A stretch of DNA of 27,783 bases, taken from assembly GCA_937894165.1 (NCBI GenBank), contig CALCSX010000048.1, forward strand, positions 1-27,783. The letters run 5' to 3'. A program made the translations under genes and the position numbers. Under the pieces are notes generated by a model that worked only from the letters and a program-made list of their open reading frames with translations, was not told where the DNA came from and ran no database searches. Positions 7,309-16,499 of this stretch are shown in pieces. Source of the stretch: an uncultured Saprospiraceae bacterium (GTDB lineage Bacteria; Bacteroidota; Bacteroidia; Chitinophagales; Saprospiraceae). Every line of letters starts with the position of its first letter. The first letter of the stretch is position 1.

Positions 7309-9201
7309 TCATTCTTTTTCTTTTTCCTCTCTAGGCCAAATATTATTTTCTTTGAATAGATCGGTCATCCTTTTAGAAGGGTCTATTTCGACCTTTTGAA
7401 TCTGATCAAATGGTATATTTATTTGAAAAGCTTTTGATGGAGTAACCCAATTCCAGACTTCCAAAACCTCAAAATTGCCATCGATAAGGCTATCCTTTTC
7501 TTTGTGTCCAAACATCATTTGAAGAGGGATATTGTAGTGTTGAATTTCTCCGGTTGATAAAGTGACTTGAAAATCAATAGGCATTGGCATTTCACCTATA
7601 CGTGATAAAATAATCTCAGAAATCCCAGAGTCCACAGCATATAAAGTATCAATTGAATAATCTATATATTTATTCGTATTAATCCAATATTCGTTGTACC
7701 ATCTCAATTCTAAGTCACTGCATTTTTCCATGACTCTTATAAAATCCGCCGGATCAGGATGTTTAAATTTCCATTGATTGTAATACTCCAACATACCCTT
7801 TCTCAGCAATTCCTCACCTAGAATATAACTTAATTGGTTGATGTAAAGTGCACCTTTGGAATAAGAATTAATCCCATAAACTGTATTATTACTGTAATGA
7901 TCGGCATGTGTGCTTAATGGCTCCGCCAAATTATTCACCAACATCAATTTATACCCTTCAAAAGATCTAGAAAACATATCCTCTCGCGCTTTAGCCTGTG
8001 CGCCGGGGATAAGCCCCTTAGTTGCCAATTCATTGAATACAATACTTTCTGCCCAGCTTGTAAAGCCCTCATCCATCCAAGGGTATCTGCTTTCATTGGT
8101 TCCTAAAATTAAATGATACCAACTATGTGCCCATTCATGTAAGGAGACACCTACCAAACTATGTAAATTTCTCTCGCCCGTAATTAATGTAGCCATTGGA
8201 TATTCCATACCCCCATCTCCTCCTTGAATAAAACTGTATACCGGATAGGGATACTCACCACAAAGCGAATTGAATTCTTTTAAAGCCGCTGCCATTATCT
8301 TAGGCAGTTCTGTCCAAGTCGTCTGTGTCCTTTCTGTTTCTAAATATAGAAAATGTAAATCAACCCCTTCTTCTGTTTCCAAGACTACATGTTTGTAATC
8401 AGGATCTGCAGCCCACACAAAGTCATGCACATTTTCTGCGAGAAAATGCCAGGTCAATTTTTCGTATTTCTTTCTTTTGTGAAGTATATCTTTCAAACCA
8501 TAACCATAACCGATTTCATCAGGATTTTGCAAAACTCCACTTGCCCCCAAAATGAAACTTTTATCGATACTTATTTTCACATCGAAATCCCCCCAGATTC
8601 CATAAAACTCTCTTCCTACGTAAGGATTAGCGTGCCAACCCTCGTCATCATATTGACATAATTTCGGGTACCATTGCGCCATTGAATAGGCAATACCCTC
8701 TTTGCTGTCTCTTCCATTTCTCCTGATTTGAAGCGGAACTTGTCCTTCAAATCTCATTCTTAAATCAACAGTAGCGCCTGGAGATATCGGCTCAGATAAT
8801 TTGACTTCCAAAATCGTCTCGTGATAAATTATTTCACATTCAACATCCCCCACCATCATATCAAATACCTTCAAATAACCAATTTCATCCTCCTGAAGCC
8901 CATAAATGCGATCAGCCACGCGCGGATCCGGATCTGAAATCGTTCGGGAGCGAACATCCATCATACTTCCGGGTTGAAAAGCGTTCATATACAAATGGTA
9001 ATACAATTTATGTAATGTATCCTGGGAATTATTACTGTACTTTATGCTTTGTGTGCCGGTATAACGATGATTTTCAACATCGAAATCAACTTCCATGTTG
9101 TAATCAGCGCGCTGTTGCCAGTATTGATTTTGAGAATGGATGTTAGTAATAACAAAGAAAAAGATAGTAGAAATTATAAGTGGAAAACGAAAATTATACA
9201 T
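7309..9201 (-). CDS. Secreted M1-family (aminopeptidase N-like) metallopeptidase
   Basis: 630-residue zinc peptidase. The zinc site is His355-Glu-Trp-Ala-His359 with the third ligand Glu378 in WMDEGF, the HExxH-x18-E spacing of gluzincin M1 enzymes. GGMEYP (330-335) replaces the GAMEN substrate-recognition motif, and YSKGALY further on is the usual place of the transition-state Tyr. Residues 1-23 are a signal peptide (FFFVITNIHSQ). The N-terminal 25-250 region is the beta-sandwich domain typical of the family. It lacks a T9SS tail, so it is probably periplasmic. It is downstream of, and in the same direction as, the two VCBS genes, but a 211-base structured gap separates them. Natural substrates are unknown. 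Confidence 0.92.
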   Translation of the reverse strand: MYNFRFPLIISTIFFFVITNIHSQNQYWQQRADYNMEVDFDVENHRYTGTQSIKYSNNSQDTLHKLYYHLYMNAFQPGSMMDVRSRTISDPDPRVADRIYGLQEDEIGYLKVFDMMVGDVECEIIYHETILEVKLSEPISPGATVDLRMRFEGQVPLQIRRNGRDSKEGIAYSMAQWYPKLCQYDDEGWHANPYVGREFYGIWGDFDVKISIDKSFILGASGVLQNPDEIGYGYGLKDILHKRKKYEKLTWHFLAENVHDFVWAADPDYKHVVLETEEGVDLHFLYLETERTQTTWTELPKIMAAALKEFNSLCGEYPYPVYSFIQGGDGGMEYPMATLITGERNLHSLVGVSLHEWAHSWYHLILGTNESRYPWMDEGFTSWAESIVFNELATKGLIPGAQAKAREDMFSRSFEGYKLMLVNNLAEPLSTHADHYSNNTVYGINSYSKGALYINQLSYILGEELLRKGMLEYYNQWKFKHPDPADFIRVMEKCSDLELRWYNEYWINTNKYIDYSIDTLYAVDSGISEIILSRIGEMPMPIDFQVTLSTGEIQHYNIPLQMMFGHKEKDSLIDGNFEVLEVWNWVTPSKAFQINIPFDQIQKVEIDPSKRMTDLFKENNIWPREEKEKE

Positions 9202-9250
9202 GTAAAATACTTAAATTAAAAATAAGAATTGACTTAAACAAAAAGAGAAC

Positions 9251-9400
9251 GCCGGCAAAGTAGTGGTTAGTTACTCCGTTAGGTTCCGGCATCCTCAGGT
9301 TGGTTTATTGTTCATTGCAAAATTATGCAATTTATTTTATAAAGAAGCATAAAACGGCTTCCAATAAATTAACCAAAATGCTCTTGCCAATTAAACTACC
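9251..9400. other. Structured intergenic region, possible non-coding RNA or leader
   Basis: Several complementary segments nest in this 211-base gap: GTAGT 9260-9264 with ACTAC 9395-9399; GCAT 9289-9292 with ATGC 9378-9381; TTGGTT plus TATTG (9300-9310) with CAATA (9362-9366) and AACCAA (9371-9376), leaving a 4-base bulge. These close two local hairpins: ATTGCA/TGCAAT (9314-9319, 9326-9331) and GAAGC/GCTTC (9344-9348, 9357-9361). An alternative stem is GCCGG 9251-9255 with CCGGC 9286-9290. The - strand segment TAGTTTAATTGGCAAGAGCA (about 9379-9398) resembles a tRNA D-arm, but no matching anticodon arm or T-arm follows. It lies just upstream of the M1 peptidase start, so it could be a 5' leader or a separate RNA; strand is undecided. 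Confidence 0.3.
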
Positions 9401-9412
9401 GAAGAATTGAAA

Positions 9413-11671
9413 TCATTTAATTTTAACTATTTTCTCGACGATGGTTTTATTAAGACCTTGAACTCTAAAAAAATATACACCATCAGATAATTGTGACAAA
9501 TCAAATACATATTCATTAAAAAGATTCACATCATTTTTTTTCTCAACGACAATGCCGGAGGTGGAAAGAATTTCTACAGTATAAACATCCATAGGTTGGG
9601 CATTCAAATAGATAATAGTGATAGCTTCCGAGGTGGGATTGGGGAAAATTAATAATTTATCGTTGAAATCAGGATTCACAGGTAATCTTTCATCGGAAGG
9701 AATTTCAGTTGCCACGATGCTCAAGCCCCCGCGAATATTACCTGAGACCATTTCCAATTTTCCATTATTGTTAAGATCTGCAAGAATCCCGGCAGATTTT
9801 TTGCCTATCGTGTTTGTATTGGGAATAAGTCCCTGAGGTTCGTAATTTTGAAAATCTCCATTATTCTGATAGAGTAAAACACCTTTATCAGTCCTTCCAG
9901 CTGAAATAAAAGATTTTCCCTTACTTTGAAAGAAGAAGGGAGCAGCTGCACCGGGTACGGGATTCTCTCGGACATCTATCCCGGCGAAAAAAGGTATATT
10001 TTCTGGATCATTCGGTGTGCCGGAGAATTTTGCTTCACTAGTAGTACCTATATTTTGAAAAAGTGTAAGAGACCCCAAATTCTCCCCAATGAGAATATCT
10101 AATAATCCATTTTTATTGACATCTGCAATACATGGAACTGCATTTCGTCCGGCAACTATCCCAAAAGCTTCGAATTGAGGATTACCAAAACGCATACTCC
10201 TCCCCTTGCCTGCAATATTTTCTAAGAAAATTAAAGTACCCTCTGAAGTTCCAATCAGCAAATCCAGGTCACCATCTCCATCCAGGTCGCCAAATGAGGG
10301 TGCCGGACCTAGAATTTTTTCTGCCAACATTCCAAAACCCAGCCAATCTTCATCTTCGACAACAAACTGAGGCTCCTCTGCACTGCCAACATTTACTAAT
10401 AATACTAGATGTCCTGCGACAAAATCCTCCACTTCGCCATTGTAAAACTTGGCATGTATCCCAACAACAATATCCAAAAGCCCATCACCGGTGACGTCTA
10501 CAACGGTCGGCACAGTACCGTAGCCAAAGTCTAACATAGTACTGCTCAGAAAGTCATTTTGTCGCCAGGAAAATTGCTGATTATCTTCAGGACCCATATT
10601 TTCATAATACCAAGCTGTCTCTACAGATTCAGCAAAAATACTATTCATTCCCGGGCTAAATATTAAATCTTTTTTATCATCTCTGTTCACATCTATTGAA
10701 AAACTTGCAGGGAAAAAGTTAACATCCACCGGCAATTCCGGGGGAAAATCATTGATAAGTTCTGAAATCCAGGCATTTTGCACAGAACCATTATTAATCA
10801 ACAATTTGATTTCAGTAACATCGATGTCTGTTATCAATAAATCTAAAAGTCCATCATTATTTTGATCAATGGTAAGAATATTAGAGCCTGCATGTCTACT
10901 CTCTGTTACAGGATCTAAATGATTGGCACAAGCATTAGGATCAGAACTAAGAATTATATCATCAAAGGTAGGCCCCTCCAATATTTTACCCCAACAAACA
11001 TCCTGTCGTATAAAAATTAATGAATCAGTACCGAAGCCATTCTCATTACTCATATTTCTGAAGTACCAGATTCTACCACCACTTGGTTCAAATGCCAGAA
11101 TGTCAATATCTCCATCGCCATCAATATCATCAATAACAGGTATATCTGTAACGGCACAATAAATATTAATCATATTATTATTTCCCTGATAATGAAGCAC
11201 ATTCGGGAACTTTCCGTTATTATGATTTAATGATATAAATTCCAATTTCCCCTCAATGTTCTTTACACCCTTAAAAACTTTTATCCCACTAGCAGGGTCG
11301 GGAAATGAAAAGGTAAAAAGGTCGGGAATTCCATCAGCGTTATAATCCCTGACCAAACAAAAATTAACCATCGAAGGAAAACTAGAAGATAGTTCTTGAG
11401 AAAAGTAGTACTCTTCTTCCAGATATTTAAATACTGAAACAGTATTCGAGGATCTGTCAAACACTACCAATTCATCGATGCCATCAAAATCCAGATCAGC
11501 TTCAGAAAACTGAGGATTATTAAATCCACCAACCCAGGGATTGATTAAAAGCTCGCTATTTTTGTATACAGGAATATTATCAAGTAATTGGCAAAAAATG
11601 GTAGATTGAAAGCCCAGATAGATCGAAATGATCAGGAAAGTCTTAAAAACACCTTGCCCCTTGTTCAACAT
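9413..11671 (-). CDS. Secreted FG-GAP/VCBS repeat protein with T9SS sorting tail (paralog 1)
   Basis: 752 residues: signal peptide (to about residue 28, ending TIFCQ), then nine Asp-rich calcium-loop repeats of the FG-GAP/VCBS type, for example DLDFDGIDELVVFD, DIDGDGDIDILAFE, DVTGDGLLDIVVGI and DLDGDGDLDLLIGT. These repeats usually fold as a beta-propeller and bind Ca. The last ~80 residues (from LLIFPNPTSEAITI to KIVKIK) form a type A C-terminal sorting domain, so export by the type IX system to the cell surface or medium is expected. It starts 9 bases after the stop of its upstream paralog (11681-13933), so the two are co-transcribed. Role is unknown; adhesion or matrix function is common for such proteins. 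Confidence 0.9.
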   Translation of the reverse strand: MLNKGQGVFKTFLIISIYLGFQSTIFCQLLDNIPVYKNSELLINPWVGGFNNPQFSEADLDFDGIDELVVFDRSSNTVSVFKYLEEEYYFSQELSSSFPSMVNFCLVRDYNADGIPDLFTFSFPDPASGIKVFKGVKNIEGKLEFISLNHNNGKFPNVLHYQGNNNMINIYCAVTDIPVIDDIDGDGDIDILAFEPSGGRIWYFRNMSNENGFGTDSLIFIRQDVCWGKILEGPTFDDIILSSDPNACANHLDPVTESRHAGSNILTIDQNNDGLLDLLITDIDVTEIKLLINNGSVQNAWISELINDFPPELPVDVNFFPASFSIDVNRDDKKDLIFSPGMNSIFAESVETAWYYENMGPEDNQQFSWRQNDFLSSTMLDFGYGTVPTVVDVTGDGLLDIVVGIHAKFYNGEVEDFVAGHLVLLVNVGSAEEPQFVVEDEDWLGFGMLAEKILGPAPSFGDLDGDGDLDLLIGTSEGTLIFLENIAGKGRSMRFGNPQFEAFGIVAGRNAVPCIADVNKNGLLDILIGENLGSLTLFQNIGTTSEAKFSGTPNDPENIPFFAGIDVRENPVPGAAAPFFFQSKGKSFISAGRTDKGVLLYQNNGDFQNYEPQGLIPNTNTIGKKSAGILADLNNNGKLEMVSGNIRGGLSIVATEIPSDERLPVNPDFNDKLLIFPNPTSEAITIIYLNAQPMDVYTVEILSTSGIVVEKKNDVNLFNEYVFDLSQLSDGVYFFRVQGLNKTIVEKIVKIK

Positions 11672-11680
11672 CCTTCGTTT

Positions 11681-13933
11681 TTATCTAACAATTATCAACT
11701 TCTGGGTTCCAAATAACTCCGCACTTTGTAAGGAGATCAAATAAACCCCTGCCGGTAAATCAGTCACATCAATTTCCAATTTCCCCGCCAAATTCAAATC
11801 GTTGATTTCTCTAAATTCTTGTCCTTCAAGTGATAGTATTTTGCACTGAACGCTTGCCCCTGCTGTCTGTAAATCCCAAGTCAAATTCACTAAATTATTA
11901 GCCGGATTTGGCTGAACATTGAAATTTAGCTTCTTCAGATCACGAAAGTTGACAGAACTGATTTCGGATTTAAAATTTGTTTCGAAGATAGTGATACCTC
12001 CGCGCCCATTGCCAACCACAACATCATGAAAGCCATTTGAATTCAAATCAGCAAAAGCCAATGCAGAATTATTTCCTACTCTTATTCCTCCCATTCTTTC
12101 TGAAATCAGATTGTATGAATTGTATTGGGATCCTCTTTGATAAACTTTAATTTCACCTGTCATCGTGCCACTCATCAAATAGGTTTGATTGTCTGAATTA
12201 ATTAAAGTCGGAGCGGAAAAATTTGGACCTGAATTGGGATTTCGAACGTCGATTCCTGCAAAAGGTAATTCGTTGGGCATAGAAGATTGAGAACCTATAA
12301 ATTGTGGCTCACCTATACTTCCAATATTCTTGAAATAAGTCATTCTTCCTAATCTTTCCCCAATTAAAATATCATTTAATCCATCACCATTGATATCAAA
12401 AATGACAGGTACTGCAAATGACCCGGTCTGTATATCGAAAGCTCTAAAGACGGGATGGGCAAATTCCATCGGTTTGTCGGGCCCGGCTACATTTTCCAGA
12501 TAATATAAATAGCCATTTATCTCACCAATTAATAAATCAATGTCGCCATCTCCATCTAAATCACCAAATGTAGGCGCTAAGGATTTACTTGTAGTTGAGA
12601 ACTCACTCAATCCCAACCAATCGGTATCTACAAGTTCAAATTCAGGCTCAGTTTCTGTGCCTACATTCAAAAGTAAGGCAAGGTAAGTATTTTCTAAAGT
12701 TGGAGTAGCCGGATCATATTTAGATTCTACCCCAATTACAATATCCAGCAAACCATCATTATTAACATCAGCAATAGCAGGAATAGTGGACGTTCCCAGA
12801 TCCAGCATTGTATTTACCATAAAATCTTTTTCCACCAGATCATATCTTTCTAATCCATCACTCCCATCATTGCTATACAGCCAGGCTACATCGTAATTTT
12901 CAACTACACCAAAGCCATTGGGGCTAAAAATAATTTCTGAATTTCCATCATTATTCAAATCTACCTTGAAAGAAGCGGGGAAAACATTGATATCCACCGG
13001 TTCATTTGGTGGAAAATGTAATAGTTGATCCGTCATCCATGCTTTATTCAGATTTCCAGTATTTTTAAGGTATTTGACATTCTGTAAGGTGATATCTGAA
13101 AGCACTAAATCTTTCAAACCTGTGGTCTTATTATCGATAGTTAAAATAGTTGAACCCGGGTGTCGTGCTTCAATTTGCGTATTTAATCCGAAAGCACAAG
13201 AATTAGGATCTGAACTTAAAGAAATAGCATCATTCGATTCACTTTCATAAAATTTCCCCCAGCAAAAGTCCACCAAATGGAATGCTAAGGTGTCAGCTCC
13301 AAAGGCACTGTCGATTCTCACATTCTGATAGTAACGGACATAGCCTCCTTCAGGATCGAATGAAAGAATATCAAGATCTCCATCACCATTTACATCCTCA
13401 ATAACAGGTATATCAGTAATTGCAACATAAATATTTTCTATGCTATCAAAATTGTCTCTATAATTAATAATAGGATATGTTCCTGCATTGTAATCCAAAA
13501 GCTCAAATACCAACTCATCATTGTCATTTCTGCTGCCTTTATAAATTTGCATACCGGGCACTCCTTGCAATATATGATATGAAAACAAGTCCATTATCCC
13601 ATCATTATTATAATCCCTTAATAGGGCGAAGTTGACAAGTGGAGGAAAATTTTTACTATGTCTTTGAGAATAAATATATTCGCCATCTATATTAAGAAAT
13701 ACATGTGAGACTCCACCAAGTCTGTCAAAAATATATAAATCGAGAACACCATCGAAATTAAAGTCAGCTTGACTAAACTGAGGATTATTCAAGCCACCCA
13801 CCCAAGCATTTTTTAGCACTGTTCCATCAAAGGAAAGAGGGTAATCATTTAATTCAAAATCCGCAACCTGAGCAAAATTCTTGGAAAAAGTACAAGCAAT
13901 AAGCGTTACCAATAAAAGTATTTTCTGAGACAT
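11681..13933 (-). CDS. Secreted FG-GAP/VCBS repeat protein with T9SS sorting tail (paralog 2)
   Basis: 750 residues with a signal peptide (LLLVTLIACTFSKNFAQ), nine Asp-rich FG-GAP/VCBS repeats and a T9SS type A tail beginning near FNVQPNPANNLVNLTW and ending LIIVR. The repeats occur in the same order and spacing as in the next gene: compare WVGGLNNPQFSQAD with WVGGFNNPQFSEAD, ARHPGSTILTID with SRHAGSNILTID, and DLDGDGDIDLLIGE with DLDGDGDLDLLIGT. The pair therefore arose by duplication of a whole gene, followed by clear divergence in loops and tails. This copy is the promoter-proximal gene of the pair. Function is not known; Ca-dependent surface or extracellular binding is the family expectation. 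Confidence 0.9.
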   Translation of the reverse strand: MSQKILLLVTLIACTFSKNFAQVADFELNDYPLSFDGTVLKNAWVGGLNNPQFSQADFNFDGVLDLYIFDRLGGVSHVFLNIDGEYIYSQRHSKNFPPLVNFALLRDYNNDGIMDLFSYHILQGVPGMQIYKGSRNDNDELVFELLDYNAGTYPIINYRDNFDSIENIYVAITDIPVIEDVNGDGDLDILSFDPEGGYVRYYQNVRIDSAFGADTLAFHLVDFCWGKFYESESNDAISLSSDPNSCAFGLNTQIEARHPGSTILTIDNKTTGLKDLVLSDITLQNVKYLKNTGNLNKAWMTDQLLHFPPNEPVDINVFPASFKVDLNNDGNSEIIFSPNGFGVVENYDVAWLYSNDGSDGLERYDLVEKDFMVNTMLDLGTSTIPAIADVNNDGLLDIVIGVESKYDPATPTLENTYLALLLNVGTETEPEFELVDTDWLGLSEFSTTSKSLAPTFGDLDGDGDIDLLIGEINGYLYYLENVAGPDKPMEFAHPVFRAFDIQTGSFAVPVIFDINGDGLNDILIGERLGRMTYFKNIGSIGEPQFIGSQSSMPNELPFAGIDVRNPNSGPNFSAPTLINSDNQTYLMSGTMTGEIKVYQRGSQYNSYNLISERMGGIRVGNNSALAFADLNSNGFHDVVVGNGRGGITIFETNFKSEISSVNFRDLKKLNFNVQPNPANNLVNLTWDLQTAGASVQCKILSLEGQEFREINDLNLAGKLEIDVTDLPAGVYLISLQSAELFGTQKLIIVR

Positions 13934-13962
13934 TTAATTTACTGTTTAAATTATAATTAGTG

Positions 13963-13990
13963 TAAATATAATAATTAAAAACCACTTCAA
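13963..13990 (-). promoter_or_regulatory. Candidate promoter for the tandem VCBS genes
   Basis: On the - strand, TTG (complement of 13988-13990) is followed after 17 bases by TATATTTA (complement of 13963-13970), one mismatch from TAnnTTTG. It is about 30 bases upstream of the ATG at 13931-13933. The AT-rich context makes chance matches likely. Confidence 0.3.
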
Positions 13991-14219
13991 AAAGTTCTTA
14001 ATTAATAATTGGAAATCAAATATTTATCTAAAATAAAGTGAAATAGGTCAAATTTAATATTCCCATTTATCAAATTATTGAAAAAAGTGATACTGGAAGT
14101 TGAAAACTTGCAAGTTGTATAATTATTTCAGCTAAGCGAGATTAAAAGAGAGCTGTTGATCAAATTACCAAAATCTATATATTAAACCTTAAAAATTATT
14201 ATGCTTTAAAACTTAGCTG

Positions 14220-14227
14220 TATATTTG
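14220..14227 (+). promoter_or_regulatory. Candidate -7 element upstream of purL
   Basis: TATATTTG at 14220-14227 matches the Bacteroidota -7 consensus TAnnTTTG exactly and lies 27 bases before the ATG at 14255, implying a short leader of about 20 bases. No clear -33 TTG is visible at the usual distance. No purine riboswitch or operator is recognisable. Confidence 0.45.
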
Positions 14228-14254
14228 CAGCCATCATCAATAATGCAATAAAAT

Positions 14255-16495
14255 ATGTCTGTTAGCGAAGTATTAACTACTGTTGAAACGGCAAAAAAAC
14301 TAGGTCTTACTGAGGAAGAATTTGAGAAAGTTAACGAAATACTTGGCAGAACTCCCAACTTCACAGAACTAAGTATTTTCTCCGTCATGTGGTCAGAACA
14401 TTGTAGTTACAAAAACTCAATTAAGTATTTGAAGACCTTACCGAGAGAAGGGGGAAAATTACTTGTTGGAGCCGGTGAGGAGAATGCAGGATTGGTGGAT
14501 ATAGGAGATGGTTTAGCTTGTGCTTTTAAAATAGAATCGCACAATCACCCTTCTGCGATTGAACCTTATCAAGGAGCAGCGACCGGAGTAGGAGGAATTC
14601 ACAGAGATATTTTTACTATGGGTGCCCGCCCTATTGCTGCACTAAATTCATTGAGATTTGGGAACCTTGAGCGAGAGCATACCAAGCATTTAGTGAGAGG
14701 AGTGGTGAGTGGCATTGGGGATTATGGTAATTGTCTTGGCGTGCCGACAGTAGGTGGAGAAGTTTATTTTAATGATTGTTACAATCAGAATATTTTAGTC
14801 AATGCAATGTCTGTCGGTATCGTGGAAGTAGGAAAGACAATTAGCGCAGTGGCTGACGGACCGGGGAATCCTGTCTTTATAGTAGGTTCTTCTACCGGAA
14901 AAGATGGAATACATGGAGCGACCTTTGCCTCAGCTGATTTGACGGAGGATTCCGCTCAAGATTTGCCGGCTGTTCAAGTGGGAGATCCATTTCAGGAAAA
15001 ATTATTATTAGAGGCCACCCTCGAGCTAATTCCGACAGGAGCTATCGTAGGGATGCAGGATATGGGGGCAGCCGGAATCACCTGTAGCACTTCCGAAATG
15101 AGTGCCAAGAGTGAAACCGGGATGCGTATTGATTTGAGCAAAGTACCAACTCGCCAGACAAATATGCAGCCATTCGAAATTTTGCTTTCGGAGAGCCAGG
15201 AAAGGATGTTGGTGGTCGTTCATAAAGGCAGAGAAGAGGAAGTAAAACGCATATTTGATAAATGGGATTTGGAATGCGAAGAAATAGGAGTTGTTACCGA
15301 TACAGGAAGACTGGAATACTATTGGAATGGGGACAAAGTGGCTGATGTGCCGGCTGAGCCTTTGGTTTTGGGTGGAGGCGCGCCTGTTTATGATCGCTCT
15401 TACGCTGAACCTGAATATTATAGTAGACTTAAGAATTTTGACATCGATCAGGTGAAACAACCGGAAAACCTGCTTGAGGCAGCTAAAAAATTATGGTCAA
15501 GTCCCAATATTGTTTCAAAAAAATGGATTTACAATCAATATGACAGTATGGTGAGGACTAATACCCGAACCAATTCACTGCATTCTGATGCTTCAATTAT
15601 CAGAGTTAAAGGAACAAAACAAAATCTTGCCGTTTCAGTAGATTGTAATTCTACTTATGTTCATGCGGATCCGTATATCGGTGCGATGATTGCTGTAAGT
15701 GAAGCAGCAAGAAATATAACCTGTTCAGGTGGCGAGCCATTGGCAATTACCAATTGCTTAAATTTTGGCAATCCCTACAACCCGGAAGTTTACTGGCAAT
15801 TTGTAAATGCGATTAAAGGAATGGGTGAGGCATGCAGAAAGTTCGAGACCCCTGTTACAGGAGGCAATGTTTCTTTCTACAATCAATCTGTCTATAAAGA
15901 CAGAACTGAGCCTGTATTTCCTACACCAACTATAGGAATGTTAGGATTGATGGAAGATGAGAAATGGCTAACTACTATTGAATTTAAGAAAGCGGGCGAT
16001 CTGATTTACCTACTTGGAGAAACCAAAGAATGTTTAGGAAGCTCTGAATACCTTAGACAAATTCATAATATAAAGGAATCAAATGTGCCTTACTTTAATC
16101 TTGAAGATGAATATCAAGTTCAGAAGTTCACTAGATCGATTATCCGTGATGGAATGATAGAATCTGCGCATGATGTGGCTGATGGCGGTTTATTTACTAC
16201 CTTATTAGAGTCTGCCATACATGCTGAATTAGGATTTAATATAGTTTCAAATACTCAAATAAGGAAAGATGCGTTTCTATTTGGTGAATCCCAAAGCAGA
16301 ATTGTAGTCTCTATTTCAAAAGAAAAAGAAGAAGATTTTTTGAACAAAATCAAAAATGCATCCATTCCATTCTCTAGACTAGGAGAAGTAACTCAGAACA
16401 AAGACATCATTTTTGATAATGAAAATTTTGGAAATACAGAGGAATGGAAATCTGTGTTTGAAACCACTTTAGAAAAAATTATGCAAAAAAATTAG
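14255..16495 (+). CDS. purL: Phosphoribosylformylglycinamidine synthase, PurL subunit
   Basis: 746 residues, the size of the small bacterial PurL that works with PurQ (glutaminase) and PurS in the fourth step of purine synthesis, converting FGAR to FGAM with ATP. Visible signatures are [11 protein letters not shown] with the conserved His49, [20 protein letters not shown] (ATP/substrate loop), [21 protein letters not shown], the internal repeat half starting near [10 protein letters not shown], and AHDVADGGL. It is not the ~1,300-residue fused enzyme, so purQ and purS must be elsewhere; neither is in this window. A TAnnTTTG element precedes it. The next gene starts 4 bases after its TAG stop, so a thioredoxin-like lipoprotein is co-transcribed. 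TAG is thus a working stop codon here. Confidence 0.97.
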   Translation: MSVSEVLTTVETAKKLGLTEEEFEKVNEILGRTPNFTELSIFSVMWSEHCSYKNSIKYLKTLPREGGKLLVGAGEENAGLVDIGDGLACAFKIESHNHPSAIEPYQGAATGVGGIHRDIFTMGARPIAALNSLRFGNLEREHTKHLVRGVVSGIGDYGNCLGVPTVGGEVYFNDCYNQNILVNAMSVGIVEVGKTISAVADGPGNPVFIVGSSTGKDGIHGATFASADLTEDSAQDLPAVQVGDPFQEKLLLEATLELIPTGAIVGMQDMGAAGITCSTSEMSAKSETGMRIDLSKVPTRQTNMQPFEILLSESQERMLVVVHKGREEEVKRIFDKWDLECEEIGVVTDTGRLEYYWNGDKVADVPAEPLVLGGGAPVYDRSYAEPEYYSRLKNFDIDQVKQPENLLEAAKKLWSSPNIVSKKWIYNQYDSMVRTNTRTNSLHSDASIIRVKGTKQNLAVSVDCNSTYVHADPYIGAMIAVSEAARNITCSGGEPLAITNCLNFGNPYNPEVYWQFVNAIKGMGEACRKFETPVTGGNVSFYNQSVYKDRTEPVFPTPTIGMLGLMEDEKWLTTIEFKKAGDLIYLLGETKECLGSSEYLRQIHNIKESNVPYFNLEDEYQVQKFTRSIIRDGMIESAHDVADGGLFTTLLESAIHAELGFNIVSNTQIRKDAFLFGESQSRIVVSISKEKEEDFLNKIKNASIPFSRLGEVTQNKDIIFDNENFGNTEEWKSVFETTLEKIMQKN

Positions 16496-16499
16496 AATT

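Larger units (their letters stand above)
13934..14254. other. Divergent intergenic region (321 bases)
   Basis: AT-rich spacer between the - strand VCBS gene and + strand purL. Apart from the two candidate promoters at 13963-13990 and 14220-14227, I see no coding potential, tRNA-like sequence or strong hairpin in it; only a 5-bp CAGCT/AGCTG pairing flanks the stretch near 14130-14157. Confidence 0.6.

Noticed and set aside
9379..9410. A functional tRNA gene on the - strand
   Set aside because: Only a D-arm-like piece is convincing. The following 17 bases do not form an anticodon stem and no GGTTC-type T-arm is found at the right distance.
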